Below, one piece after another: positions 1-9,283 of a DNA stretch of 64,000 bases. Numbering within the stretch: position 1 is the stretch's first letter; each line of letters starts with the position of its first letter. The DNA is taken from the NCBI GenBank assembly GCA_017643495.1, contig JAEPNK010000001.1, positions 1,965,623 through 2,029,622 of the forward strand, in the 5' to 3' direction. Both the position numbers and the translations under genes were made by a program. This stretch comes from Rhizobiaceae bacterium (GTDB taxonomy: Bacteria > Pseudomonadota > Alphaproteobacteria > Rhizobiales > Rhizobiaceae). Under the pieces are notes generated by a model. That model was not told the origin of the DNA and ran no database searches. It was given only the letters and a program-made list of their open reading frames with translations.

Positions 1-66
1 GTCATGTACGAATAACAATAATTTCCAACGCTGAGCCCAGGCTTTGAAAAGTTGGACAGGGAAGAC

Positions 67-921
67 ATGGCAGCATCAAGCAAGAAGCCTGCCGCCAAAT
101 CGGGCGGGAGCAAGCCATCGTCAGGGGCAGGAAAGTCTGACCAGGGCAAGTCATTGCTACCGGAAGCTGTTCAGGTTAGCGATCTTCACAAGAGTTTCGG
201 TTCACTCGAGGTGCTTAAAGGGGTCTCGATGACTGCGCGGGAAGGCGATGTGGTTTCCATGATCGGTTCCAGTGGCTCGGGAAAAAGTACGTTTCTCAGA
301 TGCATCAACCTTCTGGAAAAGCCGTCAAAAGGTGAAATATCGATTGGCGGTGAAGCATTCCGTTTCAAACGTGGTCCGGGTAATGAGCTAGAACCGGCAG
401 ACAAGAAGCAGGTGCAACGTCTGCGGTCATCGCTCGGAATGGTGTTTCAAAACTTCAATTTGTGGCAGCACATGACTGTTTTGGAAAATGTCATGGAAGC
501 ACCTGTTCAGGTGCTTGGATTGACCAAGGCGGAGGCCAGGGATCAGGCCAAGGAAATTCTCGAGCGGGTCGGCATGGCCGACAAACATGATGCTTATCCG
601 GGGTTTCTTTCCGGAGGCCAGCAACAAAGGGCTGCCATTGCCCGTGCGCTGGCAATGGAACCGAAAGTCATGTTGTTCGATGAGCCAACATCAGCACTTG
701 ACCCCGAACTGGTCGGCGAGGTTCTCAAGGTTATTCGCAGCCTTGCCGAAGAGGGCAGGACAATGATCCTGGTAACCCACGAAATGAAATTTGCCCGGGA
801 TGTTTCCAGTCATGTCATGTATTTGCACCAGGGCATGGTCGAGGAAGAAGGGCCACCGAAAAAAGTATTTTACGAACCGGTAAGTGAACGCTGCCGGGAG
901 TTTGTAAAGTCCATTCACTGA
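67..921 (+). CDS. Polar amino acid ABC transporter, ATP-binding protein
   Basis: This is the cytoplasmic ATPase of an amino acid importer of the HisP/GlnQ type. The protein shows Walker A GSSGSGKST (about residues 67-75), a Q-loop VFQNFNLW (Q128), the signature LSGGQ (181-185), Walker B MLFDEP (202-207) and the H-loop histidine in VTHEMKF (H238). The ATG at 67 is preceded by AGGGA; an in-frame TTG at 52 is less likely. An N-terminal tail of roughly 30 residues rich in Lys, Ser and Gly precedes the ABC domain and is longer than usual in this family. It is followed by its binding protein and two permeases on the same strand. The exact substrate cannot be read from the sequence. Confidence 0.93.
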   Translation: MAASSKKPAAKSGGSKPSSGAGKSDQGKSLLPEAVQVSDLHKSFGSLEVLKGVSMTAREGDVVSMIGSSGSGKSTFLRCINLLEKPSKGEISIGGEAFRFKRGPGNELEPADKKQVQRLRSSLGMVFQNFNLWQHMTVLENVMEAPVQVLGLTKAEARDQAKEILERVGMADKHDAYPGFLSGGQQQRAAIARALAMEPKVMLFDEPTSALDPELVGEVLKVIRSLAEEGRTMILVTHEMKFARDVSSHVMYLHQGMVEEEGPPKKVFYEPVSERCREFVKSIH

Positions 922-963
922 TCAACAGACAGGAATGGCACGACAACCAAAAGGGAGAAAAAC

Positions 964-1734
964 ATGAGGAAACTACAGACTGTTATTGGTGCAGCGGCAT
1001 TGTCGTTGGCCATGAGTGTGATGGCCCAGGCAGAATTGCGCCTTGGTCTTGATACTGCGCCATATCCTCCATTTGCAGAGAAAAATGAAGCAGGCGAGCA
1101 AACCGGCTTCGAAATCGAGCTTGGCGAGGCAATCTGCAAGGAAATGGGAGAAACCTGCGTCTGGACACCAATCGCTTGGGACGGAATTATCCCGGCGCTG
1201 ACATCGAAGAAAATCGATGCGATTTTCGCTTCCATGTCGATTACCGAAGAGCGCATGAAAACCATCGATTTCTCCGACAAGTATTACAATACACCTGCGG
1301 CGATCGTTGCAGCCAAGGACAGTGATATTTCAAGTGATCCGGCAAGCCTGGAAGGAAAGATTGTCGGTGTGCAGGTCTCTACAACGCATGCCAACTATGC
1401 TGACAAGTACTTCAAGGACACCGCCGATAACGTGAAGACGTACCAGGCCTTTGATGAGCACAACAATGACCTTGTAGCTGGCCGTGTGGATGCCGTGGTT
1501 GGCGACAGCCTTGCTTTCAAGGATTTTCTTGAAACCGATGCTGGCAAGAACTTCGAAGTCAAGGCCGAGCTCAATGACGATGCCATCTTTGGCCCTGGTG
1601 TTGGTGTCGGCCTGCGCAAGGAAGATACGGAGTTGAAGGAAAGATTCAACGCAGCCATCAAGAAGGTCCGGGAAAACGGAACTTATGAAGAGATTGCGAA
1701 GAAATATTTCGACTTCGACATATTCGGAAGCTGA
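964..1734 (+). CDS. Amino acid ABC transporter periplasmic substrate-binding protein
   Basis: This is a periplasmic solute-binding protein of family 3 (Lys/Arg/Orn/His-binding type). A Sec signal peptide ends at about residue 23 (AQA then ELRLGLD). The mature protein has the family features GLDTAPYPPF, the GFEIELGEAI segment and a GRVDAVVGD segment. Length (256 aa) is normal. AGGGAG precedes the ATG. It lies 42 nt after the ATPase gene and is followed by a terminator-like hairpin before the permeases, which fits the usual excess of binding protein over membrane subunits. A cationic amino acid ligand is likely but inferred. Confidence 0.92.
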   Translation: MRKLQTVIGAAALSLAMSVMAQAELRLGLDTAPYPPFAEKNEAGEQTGFEIELGEAICKEMGETCVWTPIAWDGIIPALTSKKIDAIFASMSITEERMKTIDFSDKYYNTPAAIVAAKDSDISSDPASLEGKIVGVQVSTTHANYADKYFKDTADNVKTYQAFDEHNNDLVAGRVDAVVGDSLAFKDFLETDAGKNFEVKAELNDDAIFGPGVGVGLRKEDTELKERFNAAIKKVRENGTYEEIAKKYFDFDIFGS

Positions 1735-1751
1735 TTGCATCTGAACTTTTG

Positions 1752-1779
1752 GCCCCGGCACATGGTGTCGGGGCTTTTT
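1752..1779 (+). terminator. Terminator-like hairpin after the binding-protein gene
   Basis: A GC-rich stem (GCCCCGGCAC paired with GTGTCGGGGC, one mismatch or wobble) closes a three-base loop and is followed by TTTTT. It lies between the binding-protein gene and the permease genes of one transporter operon, so it probably acts as a partial terminator that lowers permease expression. Confidence 0.75.
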
Positions 1780-1790
1780 GCAGGTAGCCC

Positions 1791-2531
1791 ATGCACGATA
1801 TCCTATTAGCCAGTTTCACCTTGGCAGACAGCTTGCCGTTTTCCCTTCAGGGGTGGGGGGACAATCTGCTGGCTGGCCTGGGAAAAACTGTCACAATTGC
1901 GCTGGGTGCGTTTGCGCTGGGGCTATTGATTGGCTTGCTGGGCGCGCTTGGCAAGCTGTACGGACCATCGCCTCTCGTCTGGTTTCTCGAGTTTTATACA
2001 ACCATTATCCGTGCGGTACCCGAACTGGTGCTTATTCTGCTGTTGTATTATGCAGGTACGGATCTTCTCAACCGGACGCTCGAATCCTTTGGTTACCGGC
2101 CTCTCGACATCAGTGGTATCTCGGCCGGCATTGCAGTGCTTGGCATTGTAATGGGGGCTTATGCCACAGAAGTCATGAGGGCGGCTATCAAGGCAGTGCC
2201 ACCGGGGCAGATGGAAGCAGGCAAGGCCTATGGTATGTCAGCATTCCAGATATTGCGCAGGGTAACGCTTCCGGCCATGCTTCCGTTCGCAATTCCAGGT
2301 CTCGCCAATCTCTGGTTGATCGTGACCAAGGATACCGCATTGCTGGCGGTTGTCGGCTTTGAAGAACTTGCCAGCGTCACACGGCAGGCAGCAGGCACTA
2401 CTCGCAATTATCTCTTTTTCTTCTGTGTTGCCGCAGTGATGTATCTCTGCCTGACATTGGTTTCCAACATGATTATCCGTCGTCTAGAAGCATATTACAG
2501 ACGCGGTCAGAAACCATTGGAGCATAGCTGA
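1791..2531 (+). CDS. Amino acid ABC transporter permease (HisQ type)
   Basis: This is an inner membrane permease subunit. It has several hydrophobic segments and the EAA-type cytoplasmic loop that contacts the ATPase, visible as GQMEAGKAYGMSAFQILRRV (about residues 143-162). Length (246 aa) fits the HisQ/HisM family. It overlaps the next permease by one base (TGATG), so the two are probably translationally coupled. Together with the ATPase and binding protein it completes the importer. No transporter-specific regulator is present in the window. Confidence 0.9.
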   Translation: MHDILLASFTLADSLPFSLQGWGDNLLAGLGKTVTIALGAFALGLLIGLLGALGKLYGPSPLVWFLEFYTTIIRAVPELVLILLLYYAGTDLLNRTLESFGYRPLDISGISAGIAVLGIVMGAYATEVMRAAIKAVPPGQMEAGKAYGMSAFQILRRVTLPAMLPFAIPGLANLWLIVTKDTALLAVVGFEELASVTRQAAGTTRNYLFFFCVAAVMYLCLTLVSNMIIRRLEAYYRRGQKPLEHS

Positions 2532-3223
2532 TGGTTTGGGATTGGCTGCCGGAATACGCGCCCCGTTTCGTCGAGGGATTCTGGATCACGATACAACTGC
2601 TTGCCATGTCAGTTTGTTTCGGAATGCTGCTTGCTGTGCCGATTGGCCTGGTTCAGGTAACCGGCCCACGACCCCTGGCATGGCTGGCCCGAGGATTTTG
2701 CACCTCAATTCGCGGAACCCCGCTTCTGATACAGCTTTGGCTTATCTATTACGGTTTGGGTTCCGTATTCCCTTCTTTCCCCGAAATTCGCCAAAGTTTC
2801 CTGTGGCCTTATCTGAGGGAAGCATTCCCGTACGCCGTCTTTGCTTTCACCATGTCTGTTGCGGCTTATTCAGGAGAGGTGATGCGTGGCGCATTCCAGG
2901 GCGTTCCCAAGGGCGAGCTTGAGGCCGCAAGAGCTGTTGGAATGGGATCATTCAAAATGCTCTACCGCATATGGCTGCCCCGGGCATTGCAGAACGTGTT
3001 TCCGACACTCGCCGGTGAAATCGTGTTGACACTTAAGGCAACGCCTCTGGCTGCGACCATCACGGTGTATGACGTATTTGGTGTCGGGACCATCGTACGC
3101 CAGGAAACATACAGGGTATATGAGCCTCTCCTGTTGGTTGCTGCCATATACATATTCCTGACCATCATCATTGTTCTGTTCATGCGCTATCTTGAAAACC
3201 GGATTCCCACTCCGGCACGGTAA
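2531..3223 (+). CDS. Amino acid ABC transporter permease (HisM type)
   Basis: This is the second permease subunit of the importer. It is a hydrophobic protein of 230 aa with the EAA loop (GELEAARAVGMGSFKMLYRI, about residues 125-144). The start codon overlaps the stop codon of the upstream permease. No terminator is obvious downstream before the exported hydrolase gene, which has its own spacing of nearly 90 nt and is not obviously part of the operon. Confidence 0.9.
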   Translation: MVWDWLPEYAPRFVEGFWITIQLLAMSVCFGMLLAVPIGLVQVTGPRPLAWLARGFCTSIRGTPLLIQLWLIYYGLGSVFPSFPEIRQSFLWPYLREAFPYAVFAFTMSVAAYSGEVMRGAFQGVPKGELEAARAVGMGSFKMLYRIWLPRALQNVFPTLAGEIVLTLKATPLAATITVYDVFGVGTIVRQETYRVYEPLLLVAAIYIFLTIIIVLFMRYLENRIPTPAR

Positions 3224-3310
3224 CCGGCTGACAAAAACACATGATTGTACCAAACAGATTTTCGTCTCAAAGTTTGTTATAGTTGGTTGAATCAAAAACT
3301 CAGGCCGATA

Positions 3311-4219
3311 ATGCAATATTCTGATTTATTTGGAAAAAACACCGGAATCCTTCTGTTGGCGCTGGCTTGCCTTGCCATGTTTGCGCCGCTTGCCCATGCG
3401 TATCAGATAAAGCCCTACAAGGACCGTATCTTCAAATACAGGACACCCATTGCCAAGGAAGACAATGGCGACTTCCAGATACTGCCATACGACCCGAAGC
3501 TGGATATCAACAAACGTGATGAAATGCCTGTAAGAAAGGTAAAGGGCTATTACGTCTCATCCAGACCCAAACGACATGAGAGGGACCTGTCAGTTTCCGG
3601 GAATGGCAAGCAGTTGACCCATTTTGCGGTTGGTAAAATCTCTGGCGGCTCAAAAATGACCGTGATTTTTTTGCACGGGAGGGATGGAAGTCGTCACCTT
3701 GGTTTTAATGACGACAAGTTTGGCGGCAATTTCAACCGCGTGAAAAACCTGATGTACAGGAACTCGGGTTTGTACATCAGTGCTGATTTCTCGGATTTTG
3801 AGGAGGAAGGACGCAAGGATATTGAAGCCCTTGTTTCTCATTACCGCCCCAAAACCACAGGAAAGCTTGTGGTAGCTTGCGGATCAATGGGCAGCTTTCT
3901 TTGCTGGCGGCTCATGAAGACACCCGCATCAAACCAGATGATTGATGGTTATGTAATCATGGGAGGATTTCCTGATCCGGCGTTTGTCAAAACCGGGCAG
4001 GTAACAGTACCTGCAGGCCAGAAACCCATCTACATGGCTCATGGCGGCATTGACTATGTATATAGCTGGAAAGATGCAAAACGGTTTTATGACGGCCTAC
4101 GCAGCAAGGCACCGGGTTATCCTGTCAGGCTGGTGGTTTTCGACGGCGGGAAACATGGCACGCCGGTACGGATGATAGACTGGCGTGTAGCCCTTAACTG
4201 GATTGCCGCACAGCCCTGA
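3311..4219 (+). CDS. Exported alpha/beta hydrolase-like protein
   Basis: The 302 aa protein begins with a clear Sec signal peptide (hydrophobic run, cleavage near residue 30 after AHA). The ATG at 3311 is chosen because it places the signal at the N-terminus; an upstream in-frame TTG at 3245 adds 22 unlikely residues. The core looks like an alpha/beta hydrolase: oxyanion-region VIFLHGRDGSR (118-128), a nucleophile elbow CGSMG (Ser192), an acidic residue at D248 and a histidine at H282 in GGKHGTP. The elbow has Cys in place of the first Gly of GxSxG. The substrate is unknown. The region before fabD (4220-4328) holds a TTGACT box at 4256 but no clear -10. Confidence 0.6.
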   Translation: MQYSDLFGKNTGILLLALACLAMFAPLAHAYQIKPYKDRIFKYRTPIAKEDNGDFQILPYDPKLDINKRDEMPVRKVKGYYVSSRPKRHERDLSVSGNGKQLTHFAVGKISGGSKMTVIFLHGRDGSRHLGFNDDKFGGNFNRVKNLMYRNSGLYISADFSDFEEEGRKDIEALVSHYRPKTTGKLVVACGSMGSFLCWRLMKTPASNQMIDGYVIMGGFPDPAFVKTGQVTVPAGQKPIYMAHGGIDYVYSWKDAKRFYDGLRSKAPGYPVRLVVFDGGKHGTPVRMIDWRVALNWIAAQP

Positions 4220-4328
4220 TTCATTGCCTGAAAGGGGAATCCGCGTCAAACTGCCTTGACTTACGCCTTTTGAACAATCACAAGACGCAGACTTTTCTGC
4301 ACAATAATCCAAACCAAGCGGGGTTCGC

Positions 4329-5273
4329 ATGACTTTAGCAGTTGTCTTTCCTGGACAGGGAAGCCAGTCAGTTGGAATGGGGCAGGCTCTGGTGGAGGCA
4401 TCACCGGCTGCAAAATCTGTATTTGATGAAGTTGATGAAGCGCTGGGTGAAAAACTGTCCGCGATCATTCTCAACGGTCCGGAGGATACTTTGACCCTGA
4501 CGGCAAATGCCCAACCGGCTCTCATGGCTGTATCCATGGCTGCGATAAGAATGCTTGAGGAAAACGGTTTTTCACTCGAACAACACGCTTCCCATGTCGC
4601 CGGACATTCGCTTGGAGAATATTCTGCTCTCTGCGCAGCAGGCACTTTTTCCGTTTATGATACAGCGCGTCTGTTGCGTATTCGGGGAAATGCGATGCAG
4701 GCTGCTGTTCCTGTAGGGGAGGGAGCCATGGCGGCCATCATCGGGCTGGATGATGAGACTGTCAATGCAATATGCACCGAAGTATCCGGCGATGGTCCAT
4801 GCCAGGTCGCAAATGACAATGGTGGCGGACAGCTTGTCATTTCAGGAGCCAAGTCTGCAGTGGAAAGAGCAGCATCCCTTGCCAGTGAAAAAGGCGCCAA
4901 GCGTGCTCTCCTGCTTCCGGTTTCTGCTCCATTCCATTCGGCCATGATGACACCGGCCGCTGAAGCCATGCAGGAAGCACTTGCCAATGTGAGCATGAAC
5001 GATCCCGTGGTGCCACTTGTCGCAAATGTGCTGGCTTCTCCTGTCACGCAAGCCGATGAAATACGAAAGCGTCTTGTAGAGCAGGTAACAGGGCAGGTAC
5101 GTTGGCGCGAAAGTGTTGAGTGGATGGCAGCAAACGGGGTTACCAATCTTATGGAAGTGGGATCTGGCAAGGTTCTTTGCGGTTTGGCCAGACGTATCAC
5201 TCGTGACTTGTCGACATCCAATGTGGCGACACCTGATGATGTGTCCGCAGCGATGGAAAAACTCACCAGCTAA
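4329..5273 (+). CDS. fabD: Malonyl-CoA:ACP transacylase
   Basis: The enzyme loads malonyl groups from CoA onto acyl carrier protein for type II fatty acid synthesis. The protein has the N-terminal FPGQGSQ motif, the nucleophile serine in GHSLGEYS (Ser94), the arginine in RIRGNAMQ (Arg119) and the catalytic histidine in SAPFHSAM (His203). Length is 314 aa, normal for FabD. It leads the cluster fabD-fabG-acpP-fabF; no fabH is adjacent. Roughly 100 nt separate it from fabG. Confidence 0.98.
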   Translation: MTLAVVFPGQGSQSVGMGQALVEASPAAKSVFDEVDEALGEKLSAIILNGPEDTLTLTANAQPALMAVSMAAIRMLEENGFSLEQHASHVAGHSLGEYSALCAAGTFSVYDTARLLRIRGNAMQAAVPVGEGAMAAIIGLDDETVNAICTEVSGDGPCQVANDNGGGQLVISGAKSAVERAASLASEKGAKRALLLPVSAPFHSAMMTPAAEAMQEALANVSMNDPVVPLVANVLASPVTQADEIRKRLVEQVTGQVRWRESVEWMAANGVTNLMEVGSGKVLCGLARRITRDLSTSNVATPDDVSAAMEKLTS

Positions 5274-5373
5274 ACGCCGGGTATCGGACAGGGACAATCA
5301 GAACCAAAATGGAACTAACAGCCTTCACTGACAGCTGAAAAGGCGCGAAAGACAGGAAATTCTGGAGAAGAAA

Positions 5374-6111
5374 ATGTTTGAGTTGAATGGAAAAAAGGCT
5401 CTGGTTACCGGTGCATCGGGCGGGATTGGCGAGTCAGTCGCCCGCATGCTTCATGCGCAAGGGGCAATTGTTGGCCTGCATGGCACCCGTGAAGAAAAAT
5501 TGCAGGCCCTTGCAAAGGAGCTCGGTGAACGAACTGTAGTGCTTCCGGCAAACCTGTCTGATCTTGATGCTGCTGTTGAGCTTGGCAAAACGGCGGAAGA
5601 AAAGCTTGAAGGTGTGGATATTCTTGTAAACAACGCAGGAATAACCCGGGACGGGCTTCTGGCACGCATGTCCAATGAGGATTGGGATGATGTAATCCGG
5701 GTGAACCTGACAGCTGTTTTCCGTCTGACAAAGGAAATTGTCTATCCGATGATGCGTCGCAAGAGCGGCAGGGTTATCAACATCACGTCTGTTGTAGGCG
5801 TTACCGGAAATCCCGGCCAGGCAAACTATTGTGCTTCCAAGGCAGGAATGATCGGCTTTACCAAGTCACTGGCTCAGGAAATTGCCTCCAGAAATGTTAC
5901 TGTGAATTGTGTTGCGCCCGGATTTATCGCTTCTGCAATGACAGAAAAACTGAATGACAAGCAAAAGGACGCCATTTTGGGCGCCATCCCGATGAAAAAG
6001 ATGGGGCAGGGGGATGACATTGCTTCGGCTGTGACATATCTCGCCAGCGACGAAAGTGCTTACATGACAGGACAAACCTTGCATGTGAACGGCGGAATGG
6101 CCATGATCTGA
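5374..6111 (+). CDS. fabG: 3-oxoacyl-ACP reductase
   Basis: This is the NADPH-dependent reductase of 3-oxoacyl-ACP in fatty acid elongation. It is a classical SDR of 245 aa with the cofactor motif TGASGGIG (12-19), NNAG (86-89) and the catalytic set Ser139, Tyr152, Lys156 (YCASK). The sequence ends with the FabG-type MTGQTLHVNGGMAMI. The start is supported by GGAGAAG upstream of ATG 5374. It lies between fabD and acpP. Confidence 0.98.
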   Translation: MFELNGKKALVTGASGGIGESVARMLHAQGAIVGLHGTREEKLQALAKELGERTVVLPANLSDLDAAVELGKTAEEKLEGVDILVNNAGITRDGLLARMSNEDWDDVIRVNLTAVFRLTKEIVYPMMRRKSGRVINITSVVGVTGNPGQANYCASKAGMIGFTKSLAQEIASRNVTVNCVAPGFIASAMTEKLNDKQKDAILGAIPMKKMGQGDDIASAVTYLASDESAYMTGQTLHVNGGMAMI

Positions 6112-6189
6112 AGCCAGACAAAATAGAGCAAATAGTCAAACTGCAAGTCTGGAACTTTGAAATAAAGTATGGTACCCGAGCGCAGAATT

Positions 6190-6216
6190 TTGATAACAGG
6201 CCGTAGTATCTAGTAT
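6190..6216 (+). promoter_or_regulatory. Weak candidate promoter upstream of acpP
   Basis: A TTGATA box (6190-6195) is followed after 15 bases by TAGTAT (6211-6216). The spacer is short, so this is only a candidate. acpP normally has its own strong promoter, and the 160-nt fabG-acpP gap leaves room for one. Confidence 0.25.
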
Positions 6217-6271
6217 TGGCCACAACTTAAGCAAGAACGCCCCATAAGGGCCCAACAGTCGAGGACTGAAC

Positions 6272-6508
6272 ATGAGTGACATTGCTGAACGCATCAAGAA
6301 AATCGTTGTAGAGCACCTGGATGCAGATGCAGACAAGGTAACCGAAAACGCAAGCTTTATTGACGATCTGGGTGCCGATTCACTCGACAACGTTGAACTC
6401 GTCATGGCTTTCGAAGAAGAGTTCGATGTTGAAATCCCTGACGATGCGGCCGAGACAATCCAAACGGTCGGTGATGCGATCAAGTTTGTGGAAAATGCGA
6501 AATCCTGA
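6272..6508 (+). CDS. acpP: Acyl carrier protein
   Basis: This is the small acidic carrier protein of fatty acid synthesis, 78 aa. The phosphopantetheine attachment serine is Ser37 in the invariant DSLD motif ([12 protein letters not shown]). The protein is rich in Asp and Glu as expected. GAGGA lies just upstream of the ATG. It sits between fabG and fabF, and is followed by a strong hairpin at 6535-6557 that separates it from fabF. Confidence 0.99.
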   Translation: MSDIAERIKKIVVEHLDADADKVTENASFIDDLGADSLDNVELVMAFEEEFDVEIPDDAAETIQTVGDAIKFVENAKS

Positions 6509-6534
6509 CCAGTATTTTCCTGTAACAGGTTAAA

Positions 6535-6557
6535 AAAGGCGGCCGAGGGCCGCCTTT
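6535..6557 (+). terminator. Hairpin after acpP, probable terminator
   Basis: A perfect 10-bp stem (AAAGGCGGCC paired with GGCCGCCTTT) encloses a GAG loop. The T-run on the plus strand is short (three T), while on the minus strand the same stem is followed by T6. It probably ends or reduces the abundant acpP transcript before fabF. Confidence 0.6.
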
Positions 6558-6637
6558 GCTGTATCAGCTTCCGTTTATTGTGTTTGCGGGATAGGCTCAT
6601 TGTCCCGCTGAAAGAAAAATGACGAGGAATTTGGCGT

Positions 6638-7894
6638 ATGAGACGTGTGGTCGTAACCGGAATTGGCATGGTATCCCCGCTTGCATGCGGTGCAGAGGCA
6701 ACCTGGAAGCGTATCCTTGAGGGTGACAATGCCGCTGCCCGTATTGAAAATTTCAATGTTGAAGATGTCTCCGCCAAGATTGCATGCCAGATTCCGTTCG
6801 GTGACGGAAGCAACGGCACTTACAATGCCGATGATTGGATGGAACCCAAAGAGCAACGCAAGGTCGACCCCTTTATCGTTTACAGTGTTGCCGCCAGCGA
6901 TATGGCACTGGATGATGCCGGCTGGCACCCGACTGACGATGAGGATTGTTATCGAACCGGTGTCTTGATTGGTTCGGGCATAGGTGGTCTGCAGGGGATA
7001 GAGCAAACTTCTTTGCTGTTGGCGGAGCGTGGTGCTCGCCGGGTCAGCCCGTTTTTCATCCCCGGGCGTCTTATCAACCTGGCTTCAGGTCACGTTTCAA
7101 TCAAACATGGTTTGAAGGGCCCCAATCATTCAGTTGTTACTGCTTGCTCTACCGGGGCGCATGCCATCGGTGATGCCTCTAGGCTGATCATGCTGGGTGA
7201 TGCGGATGTAATGGTTGCTGGAGGCACCGAGTCACCCGTATGCCGCCTCTCCATGGCGGGGTTTGCTGCCTGCAAGGCGCTGTCCACAAGTTATAATGAT
7301 GATCCTCAAAGCGCCTCCCGCCCTTACGATAGGGATAGGGACGGGTTTGTAATGGGCGAGGGCGCCGGAACTGTCGTGCTCGAGGAATACGAGCATGCAA
7401 AGGCAAGAGGCGCCAAAATCTATGCAGAAGTCGTGGGCTATGGTCTTTCTGGCGATGCGTTCCACATTACGGCGCCTGCGGAAGATGGCGACGGAGCCTA
7501 TCGTTGCATGAGCGCTGCCCTGCGTAATGCGAAAATGGATGCTTCACAGATTGATTACATCAATGCCCATGGCACGTCGACGATGGCCGATACGATTGAA
7601 CTCGGAGCTGTTGAGCGACTTCTTGGCGGTTCGGCATCCGGTGTATCCATGTCGTCAACAAAGTCTGCCATCGGTCATTTGTTGGGCGCAGCCGGAGCGG
7701 TTGAAGCCATTTTCTCCATGCTTGCCATACGCGACAATGTGGCTCCTCCGACACTCAACCTTGATAATCCTGAACGTGAAACTGAAATTGACCTGGTTCC
7801 CCACAAGCCAAGGGAACGTGAGATAAATGTTGCGCTTTCGAATTCATTCGGATTTGGTGGAACAAATGCTTCTTTGATTTTCAAAGCGGTATGA
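6638..7894 (+). CDS. fabF: 3-oxoacyl-ACP synthase II
   Basis: This condensing enzyme elongates acyl-ACP with malonyl-ACP. The 418 aa protein has the thiolase-fold catalytic triad: Cys170 in VVTACSTGAHAIGD, His311 in NAHGTSTMAD and His347 in KSAIGHLLGAAG. The C-terminal NSFGFGGTNASLIF is typical of FabF. It lies downstream of acpP and upstream of mltG. The 144-nt gap to mltG contains a 12-bp palindrome GTTTTGCAAAAC (7934-7945). Confidence 0.98.
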   Translation: MRRVVVTGIGMVSPLACGAEATWKRILEGDNAAARIENFNVEDVSAKIACQIPFGDGSNGTYNADDWMEPKEQRKVDPFIVYSVAASDMALDDAGWHPTDDEDCYRTGVLIGSGIGGLQGIEQTSLLLAERGARRVSPFFIPGRLINLASGHVSIKHGLKGPNHSVVTACSTGAHAIGDASRLIMLGDADVMVAGGTESPVCRLSMAGFAACKALSTSYNDDPQSASRPYDRDRDGFVMGEGAGTVVLEEYEHAKARGAKIYAEVVGYGLSGDAFHITAPAEDGDGAYRCMSAALRNAKMDASQIDYINAHGTSTMADTIELGAVERLLGGSASGVSMSSTKSAIGHLLGAAGAVEAIFSMLAIRDNVAPPTLNLDNPERETEIDLVPHKPREREINVALSNSFGFGGTNASLIFKAV

Positions 7895-8038
7895 CACAGC
7901 GGATTCCAGTGTTACAAAGACGCTGGATTCGTTGTTTTGCAAAACATTGGGGCGATTGTCTTGCATCGGAAAACGGCCATATTTCTGTAGTGTAGAACGT
8001 GGCGGAATTCGCTGAATTAGTCAGGATAATATCTCTTT

Positions 8039-9256
8039 ATGAACACCAGCCAGAGTGACAGCAATCAGGGTTCTTTTGGTGGCCGTGACGCCAGTGGAAT
8101 ATCATTGAAATCGCCAAAAGAAGCTTTGAAGCCAAAAGATGCCCCGCCCCCGCCAAAACGCAGTAACCGGGCGCGGCACGGTTTTATCGTGGTCATGAAC
8201 TTTCTGATGTCATGCATCGTATTCGTTGTGCTTGTTCTGTCGGGAATTGTGTTGTGGGGAAAGTCGGAATTCGAAAAGCCGGGCCCTTTGCAGAGTGACC
8301 AGACCGTGCTGATCAAGGAAGGCTCCTCACTGGACACCATTGCCAACCAGCTTGCCGATAATGGCGTTATTGATGGCCCGTGGATATTCCAGAACGGTGT
8401 GAAAGCCTACAGGGCACAGCGTCAGATGAAGGCGGGCGAATATCTTTTCCATCCTGCCATGAGCATGAAAGACGTGATGGAAACCATTCGTTCAGGAAAG
8501 GGCATACTGTACAAGGTGTCTGTTCCTGAAGGTCTGACCGTAGCCCAGGTCTTTGACCGTCTGGCAAAAAGCGAAATTCTTGAAGGTGACCTGCCTGCTG
8601 AGCACCCTCCCGAAGGCAGCATCATGCCGGATACCTATCCGTTTCAGCGCGGCACAAGCCGCAAGGAAATGCTTGAAAGGATGATTGCTGCCCAAGAAAA
8701 AGTGGTTGAAGAGGTGTGGCAGCGGCGAGTGGATGGTTTGCCTGTCCAAACCAAGCAGGAATTTGTCACGCTTGCATCCATTGTGGAAAAGGAAACCGGC
8801 GTCGCAAGGGAGCGTCCGCATGTGGCTTCCGTCTTTATCAACCGGTTGCGCCAGGGAATACGCTTGCAATCAGACCCGACCATTATTTACGGACTGTTCG
8901 GAGGTGAGGGGAAACCCAAGGATCGACCGATTTACAAATCGGATATCGAGAAGCCCACGCCCTACAATACATATGTTATACCGGCACTTCCTCCGGGGCC
9001 AATCGCAAACCCGGGGCGTGCTGCTCTGGAAGCGGTTGCCAATCCATCCATTACAGATGATCTCTATTTTGTCGCCGACGGTACAGGTGGTCACGTCTTT
9101 GCCAAAACCCTCGAAGAGCACAACCAGAATGTTGCTCGCTGGAGAGCCATAGAAAAACAACGTCAGGCTGAGGCAGAGAAAAAAGCACAAGAGTCGGCGG
9201 ATGTGGGAAACAGTGAGTCTTCGGGTTCAAATGCCGAAACTACCGGCGCACAATAA
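8039..9256 (+). CDS. mltG: Endolytic murein transglycosylase MltG
   Basis: This inner membrane enzyme cuts nascent glycan strands and is thought to terminate peptidoglycan polymerisation. It has a cytoplasmic N-terminal segment rich in Pro and Lys, one membrane span (about residues 48-73), a LysM-like region and the YceG catalytic domain with PDTYPF (196-201) and the catalytic Glu249 in ASIVEKETG, followed by INRLRQG and LQSDPTIIYG. The C-terminal 30 residues are a low-complexity Ala/Gln/Glu/Ser tail. Length (405 aa) is normal. An AGGA about 10 nt upstream supports the start. Confidence 0.96.
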   Translation: MNTSQSDSNQGSFGGRDASGISLKSPKEALKPKDAPPPPKRSNRARHGFIVVMNFLMSCIVFVVLVLSGIVLWGKSEFEKPGPLQSDQTVLIKEGSSLDTIANQLADNGVIDGPWIFQNGVKAYRAQRQMKAGEYLFHPAMSMKDVMETIRSGKGILYKVSVPEGLTVAQVFDRLAKSEILEGDLPAEHPPEGSIMPDTYPFQRGTSRKEMLERMIAAQEKVVEEVWQRRVDGLPVQTKQEFVTLASIVEKETGVARERPHVASVFINRLRQGIRLQSDPTIIYGLFGGEGKPKDRPIYKSDIEKPTPYNTYVIPALPPGPIANPGRAALEAVANPSITDDLYFVADGTGGHVFAKTLEEHNQNVARWRAIEKQRQAEAEKKAQESADVGNSESSGSNAETTGAQ

Positions 9257-9283
9257 ATTGGTTAGCCGAACAAAAGGCATGTG

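Noticed and set aside
6136-6819. A 227-codon minus-strand frame over acpP and the start of fabF
   Set aside because: It covers two certain genes on the other strand and has a Ser/Arg-rich low-information sequence.
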